A stretch of 42,023 nucleotides of DNA, from the NCBI GenBank assembly GCA_023265025.1, contig JAHFUP010000039.1, positions 1 to 42,023 on the forward strand, read 5' to 3'. The translations under genes and the position numbers were made by a program. The notes under the pieces were generated by a model. It was not told where the DNA came from, did not search any database, and saw nothing but the letters and a program-made list of their open reading frames with translations. Within the stretch, counting starts at the first letter, position 1. Each line of letters begins with the position of its first letter. The DNA comes from Acidimicrobiia bacterium (GTDB lineage: Bacteria > Actinomycetota > Acidimicrobiia > Acidimicrobiales > AC-14). Positions 15,688-24,024 of the stretch are shown in pieces.

Positions 15688-18003
15688 TCAGCGCCGGCGG
15701 AGTGGGACCACCAGGGTGGTGTCGGCCTCCAGGCTGGTGGTCGAGACATCCTCCCGCCCCCTGGCCACCAGCGTCGACGTGATCTCGTCTGGGGCGACGA
15801 CGGGTTGGCGGTACAGGTCGAGCCGGTAGGCGTCGCTGCCCGCGGGCAAGCGTCCCGCCAGCCGCATCGTCACGGTGATCGCGCCTTTGGACGGGACGAC
15901 GACCCCCGTGGAGTAGACCCGCCGGCCGAGCTCGTCGGCCGCGTCCAGCACGACGGGGGCGCCGTCCAGCTGGCTGTCCACCAGCTGCCACGGCGTGTAG
16001 ACGGACAGGTACAGACGGTTGTCGCCGTCCGGCAGCGCGTCCCCGTAGACCTGGTTCCCGATGACGGTCTGCGAGAGGCCGGTGGCCGGCGCGTCGTTCG
16101 ACAGGGTCACCGTGACCGTCGCCTGGAGCCGGCCGCTGCCCGGGTCGAGCTCGACCCGGTAGCCGACGGACCGGCGCAGGAACCAGTCGATCTTGTTGGC
16201 GCTGGCGTTCTGGGTCACCAGGCCCAGGAAGTCGCCGGCGACGGGGGCGATCCGGCCGGAGGCGCCGATGTCCTCGAACATCCGCTGCTCGTCCGGGTGG
16301 GTGCTCGAGAGAAGGATGTGCTTGGTGCGGGCCGCCGGAGCGAGCGTGGCCAGTAGCTGCTGGGGGGCCGGGAGGGCGCCGCTGGTGAAGCGTTGCCAGG
16401 TGACCTGGGCCACGTCGCCGAGGAAGTCGATCCGCTCCCGGCGGTCGGCGACCACGTACTGGCCGTGGAGCATGACCTCCACCGCGTTGTCCGCGGTGAT
16501 GGGGACGGGCCAGCCGGCGACGTTGACCGGCCCGAGGAGGCGCAGGAACGCCGCCAGCCCGGCGGGATCCACGGCGAACACCCCGTCGACGGGCGCGCCC
16601 CCCGATTGGGGATAGAGGCCGGCGATGACCTGGGCGTCGGTCGGGAAGTCCGGGGACAGGTTGACGTTCGTCCACGCCGCCGCGGGCGAGAACCGACCGT
16701 AGCGGGCGGCGAAGTCCTCAGGAGCGACGAGCTGGCGGTCGTTTCGACCGGGCGCGTCGTCCAGCTCGGAGATCCGGCCGAAGCGGGTGAGGCTGAGCCG
16801 GCCGTTGTCGGCGGTGATCTCGCCGAAGTTGCCGATGAAGCCGCCGCCGGCCCGGGCCTCCGCCGGCGTCTGGACGGCCAGGAAGTACCGGCGGGGGCCG
16901 TCCCGTCCCAGCATGGCCGGGAGGAGAGGCAGCGCCCGGTTGAGCCGCTGGGTGGTTCCCTCGACCTTGACGACGCGCGCCAGCTCGGTGTCGAGCTTGT
17001 CCCGGAGCGGGGGCAGGAGCAGGGCCGTACGGGCGGACGCCAGGCGCCCACGGGCGCTCGTGAGCTGGCGGGCCAGGTCGGCGACGGGCGCGGCGATGGC
17101 CGCCAGCCGGTCGAGCGGCACCTGGCCGTCGGTCACCCGGATGTCGGTGAGCATCGGCAACCGCAGCGCACGCTCCCCGGTCGCAGCCAGCTCGTCTCCC
17201 GACACCGCGGCGGCGTGCAACACCCGCCAGTGATGGGCGACGACGGGCACTGCGGCCGCCGGCCGGGCCCACCAGGCCTCGAGGGTGCGGCGGGCGTCGG
17301 CGAAGTCGGACCGCGCCGACGCCAGCTTCGCCGCCGTCGCCTCCAGGTCGCTCTGCGGGTCGGTCGTCACGGCCGCGGAGGCGACGGCGAGGCCGGAGCG
17401 CAGGGAGTCGACGGTCATGAGGGCCGTGACCGCTCCACCGACCGCGCCCACCATGGCGAACGCCCCCAGGGCGAGGACGGTCCGGCCGACGAGGCGCCGC
17501 TCCCCCCGCTCGAGGCCGGCGACCGCCGACGCGAAGATCGGGACGAGAATGGCCGCGGCAGCGAGGGCGGTGAGCCCGTCGCCTCCCGGCGTGGTGAGTC
17601 GGAGCGCGGCCTGGACGACGAGGGCGCCGCCGGCCGCGTTGAGGATCGGGACGTCGTCGAGGACGCTGGCCAGCAGGAGCCCGGTCCCGGCGAGCGCCAG
17701 CGGGAGCGCCGACGAGCCCGTGCCCAGCGCCGCGGCGGCCAGGCCGGCGACCAGCATCAGCCGAGGGCTGGCCAGGGTGGCGGCGAACACCGATCCGGCA
17801 CCCAGCAGGACGAGCAGCAGGACGTCGAGCGGCACCCACCCCGTCGCCGAGCCGCCGGCGGCGATCGCGCCGGCGGCGGCGAGGCCGGCGAGGGCGGCGA
17901 ACAGCACGAAGGGGTCGCCGTCCCTCGACGCCGGCCGGCGCCGGACCAGCAGGGCGCCGGCCGCGAAACTCAACGGCTCGGCTGCCAGGTAGGCCAGGTT
18001 CAC
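15688..18003 (-). CDS. Second DUF4012 membrane protein
   Basis: The 771-residue product starts with about 240 residues of closely spaced hydrophobic segments (NLAYLAAEPLSFAAGALLV, VPLDVLLLVLLGAGSVF and others). A last membrane segment near TVLALGAFAMVGAVGG precedes a long extracellular DUF4012 region. The DUF4012 core RRYFLAVQTPAEARAGGGF and the WTNVNLSPDFPTDAQVI segment match the corresponding parts of the fusion protein at 10057-12900, so the two are paralogues with different membrane modules. GTG at 18003 is chosen because the frame upstream runs towards the kinase gene without another sound start. It lies 83 bases downstream of the HPr-kinase-like gene on the same strand and could share its transcript. 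Activity is unknown. Confidence 0.83.
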   Translation of the reverse strand: MNLAYLAAEPLSFAAGALLVRRRPASRDGDPFVLFAALAGLAAAGAIAAGGSATGWVPLDVLLLVLLGAGSVFAATLASPRLMLVAGLAAAALGTGSSALPLALAGTGLLLASVLDDVPILNAAGGALVVQAALRLTTPGGDGLTALAAAAILVPIFASAVAGLERGERRLVGRTVLALGAFAMVGAVGGAVTALMTVDSLRSGLAVASAAVTTDPQSDLEATAAKLASARSDFADARRTLEAWWARPAAAVPVVAHHWRVLHAAAVSGDELAATGERALRLPMLTDIRVTDGQVPLDRLAAIAAPVADLARQLTSARGRLASARTALLLPPLRDKLDTELARVVKVEGTTQRLNRALPLLPAMLGRDGPRRYFLAVQTPAEARAGGGFIGNFGEITADNGRLSLTRFGRISELDDAPGRNDRQLVAPEDFAARYGRFSPAAAWTNVNLSPDFPTDAQVIAGLYPQSGGAPVDGVFAVDPAGLAAFLRLLGPVNVAGWPVPITADNAVEVMLHGQYVVADRRERIDFLGDVAQVTWQRFTSGALPAPQQLLATLAPAARTKHILLSSTHPDEQRMFEDIGASGRIAPVAGDFLGLVTQNASANKIDWFLRRSVGYRVELDPGSGRLQATVTVTLSNDAPATGLSQTVIGNQVYGDALPDGDNRLYLSVYTPWQLVDSQLDGAPVVLDAADELGRRVYSTGVVVPSKGAITVTMRLAGRLPAGSDAYRLDLYRQPVVAPDEITSTLVARGREDVSTTSLEADTTLVVPLRRR

Positions 18004-18086
18004 ATCAGACGCCCGGATTCCGTGCCTTTCACCGTCACCTGCTCGCCAAGCTACTCGGCCGCACGAACCCCTTCGGCAGTTCCCGG

Positions 18087-18950
18087 TCAGTCCGGCATGG
18101 CGGCGAGGAGCTCGGAGATCAGGGCCTTGAAGCGTTCCCGGTCGGGCCCGAAGGTGACGCGGAGGACCGGCACCGAAGCCACCACGGACAAGTAGTCCTC
18201 GGCCAGTCGGCGCTGCGTCGACGGCTGGCGGGGGGTGAAGCACAGCGCGTGCCGAAGCAGGCCGGCGAGCGCCACACCGGACGAGAGCGATGCCGTCGTC
18301 GTTTCGCCCGCGTCGCCGCGCTCCAGGAGAATGACGCCTGCGAGTGGCAGGAGGTCTCCGGTGACGGCACGGCCGGGCGCCATGCCGGGTGCGGAGAGCG
18401 TCGCGATGAGCTGGGACGCAGTCTCGTCGAGGCGGAGCGCGGTGGGCAGCCGGACGGAGAGCGGTGACTCAGATTCGGTTCCGGTCGCGAACACGACGGC
18501 GTCGTCGGCCCACAGGGAGAATCCATGGCGTTCAAGCGCCGCGGCCGTCGTCGACTTTCCCGTCCCGGAGGTCGCACACAGCGCCACCACGCCGACCGAG
18601 GTCACCACCGCGCTGGCGTGCAGATGCTGGGCGCCCCGGTAGGTCATCAGCAATGGGGCAGCCAGGCGGTGGTACCCGTCGGTCACGGGCCCGGGCAAGC
18701 GGCCCGGCTCCGGCCAGGCGCTGGCCACCTGGTACCCGTCGCGGAGTGCGTATCGAGCGAGGCCTACGAGCTCGACGGAGGCGCCCGACGCATGGACCGC
18801 CGTGCGAGCCGCCGCGTTCCCATGCACATCGGGCCACTCGGTGCCACCATCGACCACCGGTCCGAGGCCGAGGTCCGGCGGTGCGGGATCCAGCCTGATG
18901 TCGAGCCCCGGCAGAGCGAGAGCACCGGGACCGCTGTCAACGTGGGTCAC
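18087..18950 (-). CDS. HPr-kinase-like protein of a lasso-type cluster
   Basis: The 287-residue protein resembles the C-terminal kinase domain of HPr kinase/phosphorylase, as seen in the lasso peptide tailoring kinases PadeK and ThcoK. It has HASAV at 111-115, a P-loop CATSGTGKST at 125-134, and WADDAVVF at 147-154 in the place of the acidic catalytic loop. PadeK phosphorylates the C-terminal serine of paeninodin. Here the candidate precursor ends in Leu, so the target residue, if any, would differ. GTG 18950 is preceded by GGAGTGG and is divergent from the nucleotidyltransferase gene, so the two probably share a promoter region at 18951-19053. A role outside peptide tailoring remains possible. 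Confidence 0.8.
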   Translation of the reverse strand: MTHVDSGPGALALPGLDIRLDPAPPDLGLGPVVDGGTEWPDVHGNAAARTAVHASGASVELVGLARYALRDGYQVASAWPEPGRLPGPVTDGYHRLAAPLLMTYRGAQHLHASAVVTSVGVVALCATSGTGKSTTAAALERHGFSLWADDAVVFATGTESESPLSVRLPTALRLDETASQLIATLSAPGMAPGRAVTGDLLPLAGVILLERGDAGETTTASLSSGVALAGLLRHALCFTPRQPSTQRRLAEDYLSVVASVPVLRVTFGPDRERFKALISELLAAMPD

Positions 18951-19053
18951 CTACCACTCCGGTCATCGACGGTTCGTTCGGGCGCCATGACGTTACGGCC
19001 CCTTGTCGCCCGACGACCGCCGCCGGCGCCCCACGACGTACCATGTGATCGCG

Positions 19054-19824
19054 ATGCTGGAGGGTGGGGAGCACCGGAAGGACCCACGGCTGTACACGCT
19101 GGCCGCCGCCGTCCATGTCACCTCGACGGTGCGCCGGATGGCAGTGGATCTCGCCGGGCTGGGGGTGCCGCTGATGGTCCTCCGTGGGCCGCCCGTGCAG
19201 CTCCGACTTCTCGGCGACGCTTCATCGTACCGGAGCGCCGACGTAGACCTCCTCGTCCCGGCCCACCACCACCGCCGGGTCTTCAAGCTCCTCCTCCAGG
19301 ACGGGTGGGACTTCTCGCCGGAAAACGGTGTGCTGTGGCGCCTCGACCGGGCGGCGGCGTTCACCAAGCGGGGCGTCACCGTCGACCTCCACTGGGGCCT
19401 GCATGCGCACACCGTGTCGGCCCGCCACCTTCGGCCGCTGGAGCGGGCGCTCTGGTTGGACGCCGCTCCTTCAGCCGACGGCTGGTGCGAGCCCCGCATC
19501 GAGCCCTTGGCGGTGTACCTCGCCGTTCACGGAGCGGCCTCGGGCTTCCACAAGCCCGAGTCACTCCTGCTGATCGGCGCCGCCGGCCGCCTGGTTTCCG
19601 ACTGGGTGGGAGTCGAGACGCTGGCCCGTCGCGCCCATGTCTGGCCGGCTGTCCGCCACGCCCTGGCTGCCGCCCAGGGAGACCGAACCGGGCCAATGCC
19701 TCCGCTGTTCGACGGGCGTGGCCGCCGGATCGCCAGTGCGGCCGGTCGGGAGGTGCGCGCCCGGCTCAGCAGGCCGGCGTTGCGGGCCGCGCTCCGGGTG
19801 GTGCGCTCCCGAAGGTCCGACTAG
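19054..19824 (+). CDS. Nucleotidyltransferase family protein (lasso-associated type)
   Basis: The 256-residue protein fits the uncharacterised nucleotidyltransferase family NTP_transf_5. VLRGPPVQLRLLGD (42-55) is followed by YRSADVDLLVP (59-69), with D63 and D65 as the expected metal-binding pair. VDLHWGLHAH further on matches the conserved third-acid region. Homologous genes accompany HPr-kinase-like genes in paeninodin-type lasso clusters, where their role is unknown. ATG 19054 is preferred; TTG 19003 and GTG 19045 are also in frame and none has a clear Shine-Dalgarno. The stop is 13 bases before the PqqD-like gene, so it opens the plus-strand operon. Confidence 0.78.
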   Translation: MLEGGEHRKDPRLYTLAAAVHVTSTVRRMAVDLAGLGVPLMVLRGPPVQLRLLGDASSYRSADVDLLVPAHHHRRVFKLLLQDGWDFSPENGVLWRLDRAAAFTKRGVTVDLHWGLHAHTVSARHLRPLERALWLDAAPSADGWCEPRIEPLAVYLAVHGAASGFHKPESLLLIGAAGRLVSDWVGVETLARRAHVWPAVRHALAAAQGDRTGPMPPLFDGRGRRIASAAGREVRARLSRPALRAALRVVRSRRSD

Positions 19825-19837
19825 CGTCGGCGAACCG

Positions 19838-20128
19838 ATGGGATACGTGCCACACCCCAACGTCGTCGCCCGCCGGCTCGACGACGCTACCGTCCTGGTC
19901 CACCTGGACACGAGCCGCATCTTCACCCTCAACCCCACCGGGGGCCGGATATGGGAGCTCCTGACCGGTGACGCCCAAAATCTCGACATCGCGGCGCTCG
20001 AGCGCATGCTCCGCGACGAATACCAGGTCGGCGACGACGATCAGCTTCATCGCGACGTCAGGACGCTGCTCCGCCAGTTGGAGGAGGAGCAACTCGTCGT
20101 CGACGCCGACCGGAACCCCTCCTGTTGA
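19838..20128 (+). CDS. PqqD-like RiPP recognition element (lasso B1)
   Basis: This 96-residue protein is of the PqqD family, the stand-alone B1 (RRE) component that binds a RiPP leader peptide and presents it to the processing enzymes. The pattern VLVHLDTSRIFTLNPTGGRIWELL (19-42), then a helix-turn region and RTLLRQLEEEQLV near the end, gives the expected beta-strands followed by winged-helix helices. The ATG at 19838 starts immediately before the family homology. Its stop overlaps the TTG start of the cyclase-like gene (TTGA), which indicates coupled expression and joint action with it. Confidence 0.88.
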   Translation: MGYVPHPNVVARRLDDATVLVHLDTSRIFTLNPTGGRIWELLTGDAQNLDIAALERMLRDEYQVGDDDQLHRDVRTLLRQLEEEQLVVDADRNPSC

Positions 20129-21969
20129 CGGAGGCGCCGGCGCGGTCGTGGTTCGTCCGCTGCGGAACTACGCCTTCCCGGGAAGGCATTCCCGCCCACA
20201 CAACCGTCGAAGGCAGCAGATCTCGGCGCTTTGAGGCGTACGCCGGCGACGCCAAGAACCCCACCGAGGTGCTCCGCGTCGCGGTCGAGGGCCCGATGGC
20301 GGTGGCGTTCGCCGGGTTCCTGTCCAACCGCCGGGACCTGGAGCGGCGCGTCAACGGCCAGGCCCCATCCACCGACGAGGCCGCCCTCATCCGGGGTCTG
20401 TACGCCCGCGGCGGAGTGGCCGCCCTCGCCGACCTGCGCGGCGGCTACGCCCTGGTCATCTGGGACGGTGCGCGAGACACGATCATCGCCGCCCACGACC
20501 CCGTCGGAACCCACCCACTGCACTGGGCCGTGTCAGGATCGACGTTGCTGATCTCCGACTCGACGGAGACGCTCCTCGCCCGTCCGGAGGTCTCCCGTGA
20601 CCTGAACCGGCTGGCGCTCGCCGACCACCTGCGCTGGCGTTGGCCAGACCCCCAGGAGACCTTCTTCGCCGCCGTGCGACGAGTCCCACCGGGCAACACC
20701 ATGACCGACAGCGGCGGGCAACGGGAGATGCGCCGGACGTGGAACCCCGCCCCGGAGCCGATCCAGTGGGCGTCGGCCCAAGAGGTGGAGGGCTTCGACG
20801 ATCTGTTTCGACGGGCGGTCGACCGGTGCTTCGAGGTCGGCCCCGTAGGTATCTCCCTGTCCGGGGGACTCGACTCGGTGACCGTCGCCGCCTTCGCGGC
20901 CGAGACGGCCGCCACGCGCGGCGTCCGGGCACCCGTGGCGCTCTCCATGGGGTTCCCCGACGTCGGCGTGAACGAGGAGGATATCCAGCGGTCGGTGGCC
21001 GCCCAATTGGGCTTCGACATGGTCATGATCGGGCTCGACGAGGCGGTCGCGCCGATGAACGTGCTCGAGGCGACCCTGGAGCTGGCCGGCACGTGGCCCG
21101 CCCCGATGTTCAACCCGTGGCTGGCCGCCTACGTCACGCTGGGGCACCTGGGTCGCCAGCAGGGCTGCAATGCCTTCCTGACCGGTGGCGGCGGCGACGA
21201 GTGGCTGTGCGTGAGCCCCTACATAGCCGCTGACCTGATGGCGAAGTTCGACGTCGCGGGGCTGTACCGGCTCCTGCTGGGAGCCAAGCGCTCCTATCAG
21301 ATGAGCCTGCCGAAGCTCCTCCGGACCTACCTGTGGGTCTTCGGTGTCCGTGCGCTGGGCCGCCGCGCGCTCGGCTCCGTCCCCCCGCTGCTGGCCTGGA
21401 GGGACCGGAGGGTACTCGGGCAACAGACACCTGGCTGGGTGGCGCCCGATCCCCAGCTCCGAAGGGCCATCGACGATCGATTCCAGCCGAGCGGTGCGCC
21501 CCGCAACTACTACCTGCGGGAACTCAAGGAGGGGCTGGAGACCTCCTTGGTCGCCCAGGAGCTGGAGGAGTTCTTCGAGTTGGGCCGGCGGATTCAGATG
21601 CCCGTTCTCCGCCCTTTCCTCGACCCGGACGTCATCGAGTTGCTGGCCCGGGTCCCTCCGGAGGTGCTCAGTCAAGGTGAACGAAGCAAAGCAATCGTGC
21701 GGGGGACACTTGACCGACGGTTTCCCGGGCTGGCTTTCAAGCAGCAACGCAAGATTCAGGCCATCCCCACGCTCCAGCGGATCTTGAAAGACCAGTTCGA
21801 CGCCCTGTGGGCATCAGTCGGCCCTCCGACGGCCCTCGCCGAGCTGGGCGTCGTCGATTTGGCCCGGCTGGATGTGGCGATCCGAGAGACCGACCGGGAC
21901 GCACATCGCCCGATGTGGAAATTCTTCATGTTAGAGTGCCTGGAGGTGTTCGCCCGTGCGCGGCTCTGA
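20125..21969 (+). CDS. Asparagine-synthetase-like lasso cyclase (C protein)
   Basis: The 614-residue protein has the asparagine synthetase B layout: a glutaminase-like N-domain (1 to about 200) and an ATP-pyrophosphatase C-domain with the PP-loop SLSGGLDS at 244-251. The N-terminus reads MTEAPARSWF, so the catalytic Cys2 of true glutamine-dependent synthetases is absent and ammonia is unlikely to be the nucleophile. This is as in lasso cyclases, which adenylate an Asp/Glu side chain and join it to the peptide N-terminus. TTG 20125 overlaps the PqqD-like stop. The precursor candidate begins 40 bases downstream. It contrasts with the canonical Cys2-bearing enzyme at 39263-41059. Confidence 0.88.
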   Translation: MTEAPARSWFVRCGTTPSREGIPAHTTVEGSRSRRFEAYAGDAKNPTEVLRVAVEGPMAVAFAGFLSNRRDLERRVNGQAPSTDEAALIRGLYARGGVAALADLRGGYALVIWDGARDTIIAAHDPVGTHPLHWAVSGSTLLISDSTETLLARPEVSRDLNRLALADHLRWRWPDPQETFFAAVRRVPPGNTMTDSGGQREMRRTWNPAPEPIQWASAQEVEGFDDLFRRAVDRCFEVGPVGISLSGGLDSVTVAAFAAETAATRGVRAPVALSMGFPDVGVNEEDIQRSVAAQLGFDMVMIGLDEAVAPMNVLEATLELAGTWPAPMFNPWLAAYVTLGHLGRQQGCNAFLTGGGGDEWLCVSPYIAADLMAKFDVAGLYRLLLGAKRSYQMSLPKLLRTYLWVFGVRALGRRALGSVPPLLAWRDRRVLGQQTPGWVAPDPQLRRAIDDRFQPSGAPRNYYLRELKEGLETSLVAQELEEFFELGRRIQMPVLRPFLDPDVIELLARVPPEVLSQGERSKAIVRGTLDRRFPGLAFKQQRKIQAIPTLQRILKDQFDALWASVGPPTALAELGVVDLARLDVAIRETDRDAHRPMWKFFMLECLEVFARARL

Positions 21970-21990
21970 GGATGTTGCGGTTTTTCACGC

Positions 21991-22000
21991 GAGGAAGGGG
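21991..22000 (+). promoter_or_regulatory. Ribosome binding site of the precursor peptide
   Basis: GAGGAAGGGG ends 9 bases before GTG 22010. It is one of the clearest Shine-Dalgarno sequences in the window and supports translation of the small open frame that follows. Confidence 0.6.
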
Positions 22001-22009
22001 CGGTGAGCA

Positions 22010-22156
22010 GTGTCGAGCCATGTACAGCAGCAGACCTGGGAGCGCCCGACGCTCACCTTTGAGGGGAACATCGAAGAGCTCGTCCTCGCCATCGCCGGGA
22101 AAGCCAGCGTGACCCCCGGCGACGTCCAGGAGAACCGCAAGGTCCTCGGCCTGTAG
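22010..22156 (+). CDS. Candidate lasso-type RiPP precursor peptide
   Basis: This 48-residue frame starts at GTG right after an in-frame TGA and ends at TAG 22154-22156. Residues 10-19 read WERPTLTFEG, which matches the lasso leader recognition motif Y-x2-P-x-L-x3-G with Trp for Tyr. The C-terminal part from residue 30 is GKASVTPGDVQENRKVLGL. If cleaved before Gly30, Asp38 falls at core position 9, allowing a nine-residue Gly1-Asp9 macrolactam and a ten-residue tail. The usual leader Thr at position -2 is absent (Ile28), so the cut site is a guess. Cleavage before Ala32 would give a seven-residue ring. It sits between the cyclase and exporter genes with a strong ribosome site, as a precursor should. 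No other small frame in the cluster has the motif. Confidence 0.72.
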   Translation: MSSHVQQQTWERPTLTFEGNIEELVLAIAGKASVTPGDVQENRKVLGL

Positions 22157-22200
22157 GACCCTCGGCAACGAGGGCGGGTCGGGACGCTAGGGTCCTGCCG

Positions 22201-24012
22201 GTGTCGCCGCCGGTGAAGGGACGCGGGGGTCCCCGGCACCTCTTCACCACCATCCGGTCGGTCCTCGCCCTCACCTGGGAGGCATCGCCGGCGCTCCTGG
22301 CTACCACCGTGGCCCTCTCCATGGTCGCCGCCCTGATCCCGCCGGTCGTCGTATGGCTGGGCAAGCACCTCGTCGACATGGTCGCCCTCGGCCCGGCGTC
22401 GGGCCGGACCCGGGGCGAGGTCCTGCCGACCGTGATCGCCCTCGGCATCGCCGCCGCGGCCATGCGGGCGCTGGTCCCCATCCAGGGCCACCGCCAGACT
22501 CTGTTCGGCACGGTCGTCGAGCTCCACGCCGAGCGCCGGCTCTTGGAACGGGTGGCCGACGCCGACCTCGGCTGGTTCGACGACCCCGAGTGGCACGACA
22601 GGGCCGCCCGGGCGGCCCGCAACGTGAGCTGGCGGCCGGCGAGCATGGCCTACGCGGTCACCAACGTCGCCGGCTCCCTGGTCACCATGGCCGGCATGCT
22701 GGCCCTCCTCGTTCCCCTCTCGCCGTGGCTGGCCTGCCTCACCCTGGCCTCCGTGGTGCCACCCGCCCTGGCCCAGCGCCGCATGAGCCGCCACACCTAC
22801 GACTTCTGGCACCGGACCACGGCCGACGAGCGCCACCGCCACTACCTCCGGGATCTCCTCAGCCTGCCGGCGACGGCCATGGAGGTGCGGGCGTTCGGCC
22901 TCACCGGCCACCTACTCCGCCGCCACGCCGACGTCACCGGCGACCGGGTCAGGGCGCTTCGCCGCCTGCACGCCCGCGCCGACAGCCTGCTGGTGCTCAC
23001 CGCCACGGCCAGTGGTAGCGCTCTCGCCGCCGCCTACTGGCTGGTCGCGTCCCGCGGACTGGAGGGCTCCCTGACCGCCGGCGACCTGGCCCTGGTCATC
23101 GGCGCCTTCGCGGCGACATCGAGCCAGTTCGGCACCCTCCTCCGGTCACTCTTCGACATCAGCGAGAGCGCGACCTTCCTCGACGACTACTTCTCGTTCC
23201 TGCGTCTGGATCGCATCGTGCCCGTCGCCGCCGACCCCGTGCCGCTGCCCGCATCGCTCGACGACGGGCTGCGGTTCGACGACGTCTCGTTCACCTATCC
23301 GACGGGTGACGGGCCGGCGCTGGAGCACATCGACCTGCACATCCGGCCCGGCGAGCTGCTGGCCCTCGTCGGCGAGAACGGCGCCGGCAAGACGACGCTC
23401 ATCAAACTCCTCCTGCGCTTCTACGACCCAGACGGCGGCGCGGTGTCCCTCGGGGGCGTGGACCTGCGCCAGGCCGACCCGGCCGAGGCCCGCCGGCGGA
23501 TCGGTGTCCTGTTCCAGGACTTCATCCGGTACGAGCTCAGCGCCCGCGACAACGTCGGCCTGGGGCGGGTCGACCGGGAACCGACCGACGAGGCCACCCT
23601 GGCCGCGCTGCGGGCCGCTCGGGCCGATGACGTCCTAGACGACCTCGGCGGCCGGCTGGATGCGCCGGTCGGGCGTCTCTTCGAAGGTGGGCACGATCTT
23701 TCGGGCGGCGAGTGGCAGCGGCTGGCCCTCGCCCGGCTCCTGTTCCGCAACCCCGACATCTGGGTCCTCGACGAGCCGACGTCGGCCCTCGACGCCGAGG
23801 CGGAGGCGGCGATCTTCGCCAATCTGCGCACGATCCTGGCCGACCGCATCGGGATCGTGATCTCCCACCGGTTCTCGACCGTGCGCGTCGCCGACCGGAT
23901 CGCAGTCATGGCCGGTGGCCGAATCGTCGAGCTAGGCACCCACGACGAGCTGGTCGCCGCCGGCGGCACCTACGCCCGGCTCTTCGAGCTCCAGGCCGCC
24001 GGCTACAGGTAG
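22201..24012 (+). CDS. ABC exporter, fused permease and ATPase (lasso D type)
   Basis: The 603-residue half transporter has a six-segment membrane domain (to about 330). An ATPase domain follows, with Walker A GENGAGKTT at 391-399, the signature LSGGEWQ at 500-506, Walker B WVLDEP at 521-526 and the switch His at 556. There is no N-terminal C39 peptidase, so leader removal must be done by another protein, consistent with a B2 enzyme. GTG 22201 starts 44 bases after the precursor stop. It would export the finished peptide and give self-protection; export of a lipid or glycan intermediate is an alternative given the surrounding locus. Confidence 0.88.
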   Translation: MSPPVKGRGGPRHLFTTIRSVLALTWEASPALLATTVALSMVAALIPPVVVWLGKHLVDMVALGPASGRTRGEVLPTVIALGIAAAAMRALVPIQGHRQTLFGTVVELHAERRLLERVADADLGWFDDPEWHDRAARAARNVSWRPASMAYAVTNVAGSLVTMAGMLALLVPLSPWLACLTLASVVPPALAQRRMSRHTYDFWHRTTADERHRHYLRDLLSLPATAMEVRAFGLTGHLLRRHADVTGDRVRALRRLHARADSLLVLTATASGSALAAAYWLVASRGLEGSLTAGDLALVIGAFAATSSQFGTLLRSLFDISESATFLDDYFSFLRLDRIVPVAADPVPLPASLDDGLRFDDVSFTYPTGDGPALEHIDLHIRPGELLALVGENGAGKTTLIKLLLRFYDPDGGAVSLGGVDLRQADPAEARRRIGVLFQDFIRYELSARDNVGLGRVDREPTDEATLAALRAARADDVLDDLGGRLDAPVGRLFEGGHDLSGGEWQRLALARLLFRNPDIWVLDEPTSALDAEAEAAIFANLRTILADRIGIVISHRFSTVRVADRIAVMAGGRIVELGTHDELVAAGGTYARLFELQAAGYR

Positions 24013-24024
24013 GTCTGCTCCCGC

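Noticed and set aside
15683-15698. GCCGG/CCGGC hairpin between the convergent genes ending at 15667 and 15688
   Set aside because: The stem is only 5 bp in very GC-rich DNA and overlaps coding sequence; such repeats are expected by chance.
16393-18195. 600-codon open frame on the plus strand
   Set aside because: It lies opposite the DUF4012 gene, is composed mostly of Gly, Arg, Glu and Asp, and shows no membrane segment or motif.
22115-22156. Alternative core starting at Gly37 with Thr35 at the -2 position
   Set aside because: It would restore the usual leader Thr, but Asp and Glu then fall at core positions 2 and 5, so no seven- to nine-residue ring can form.
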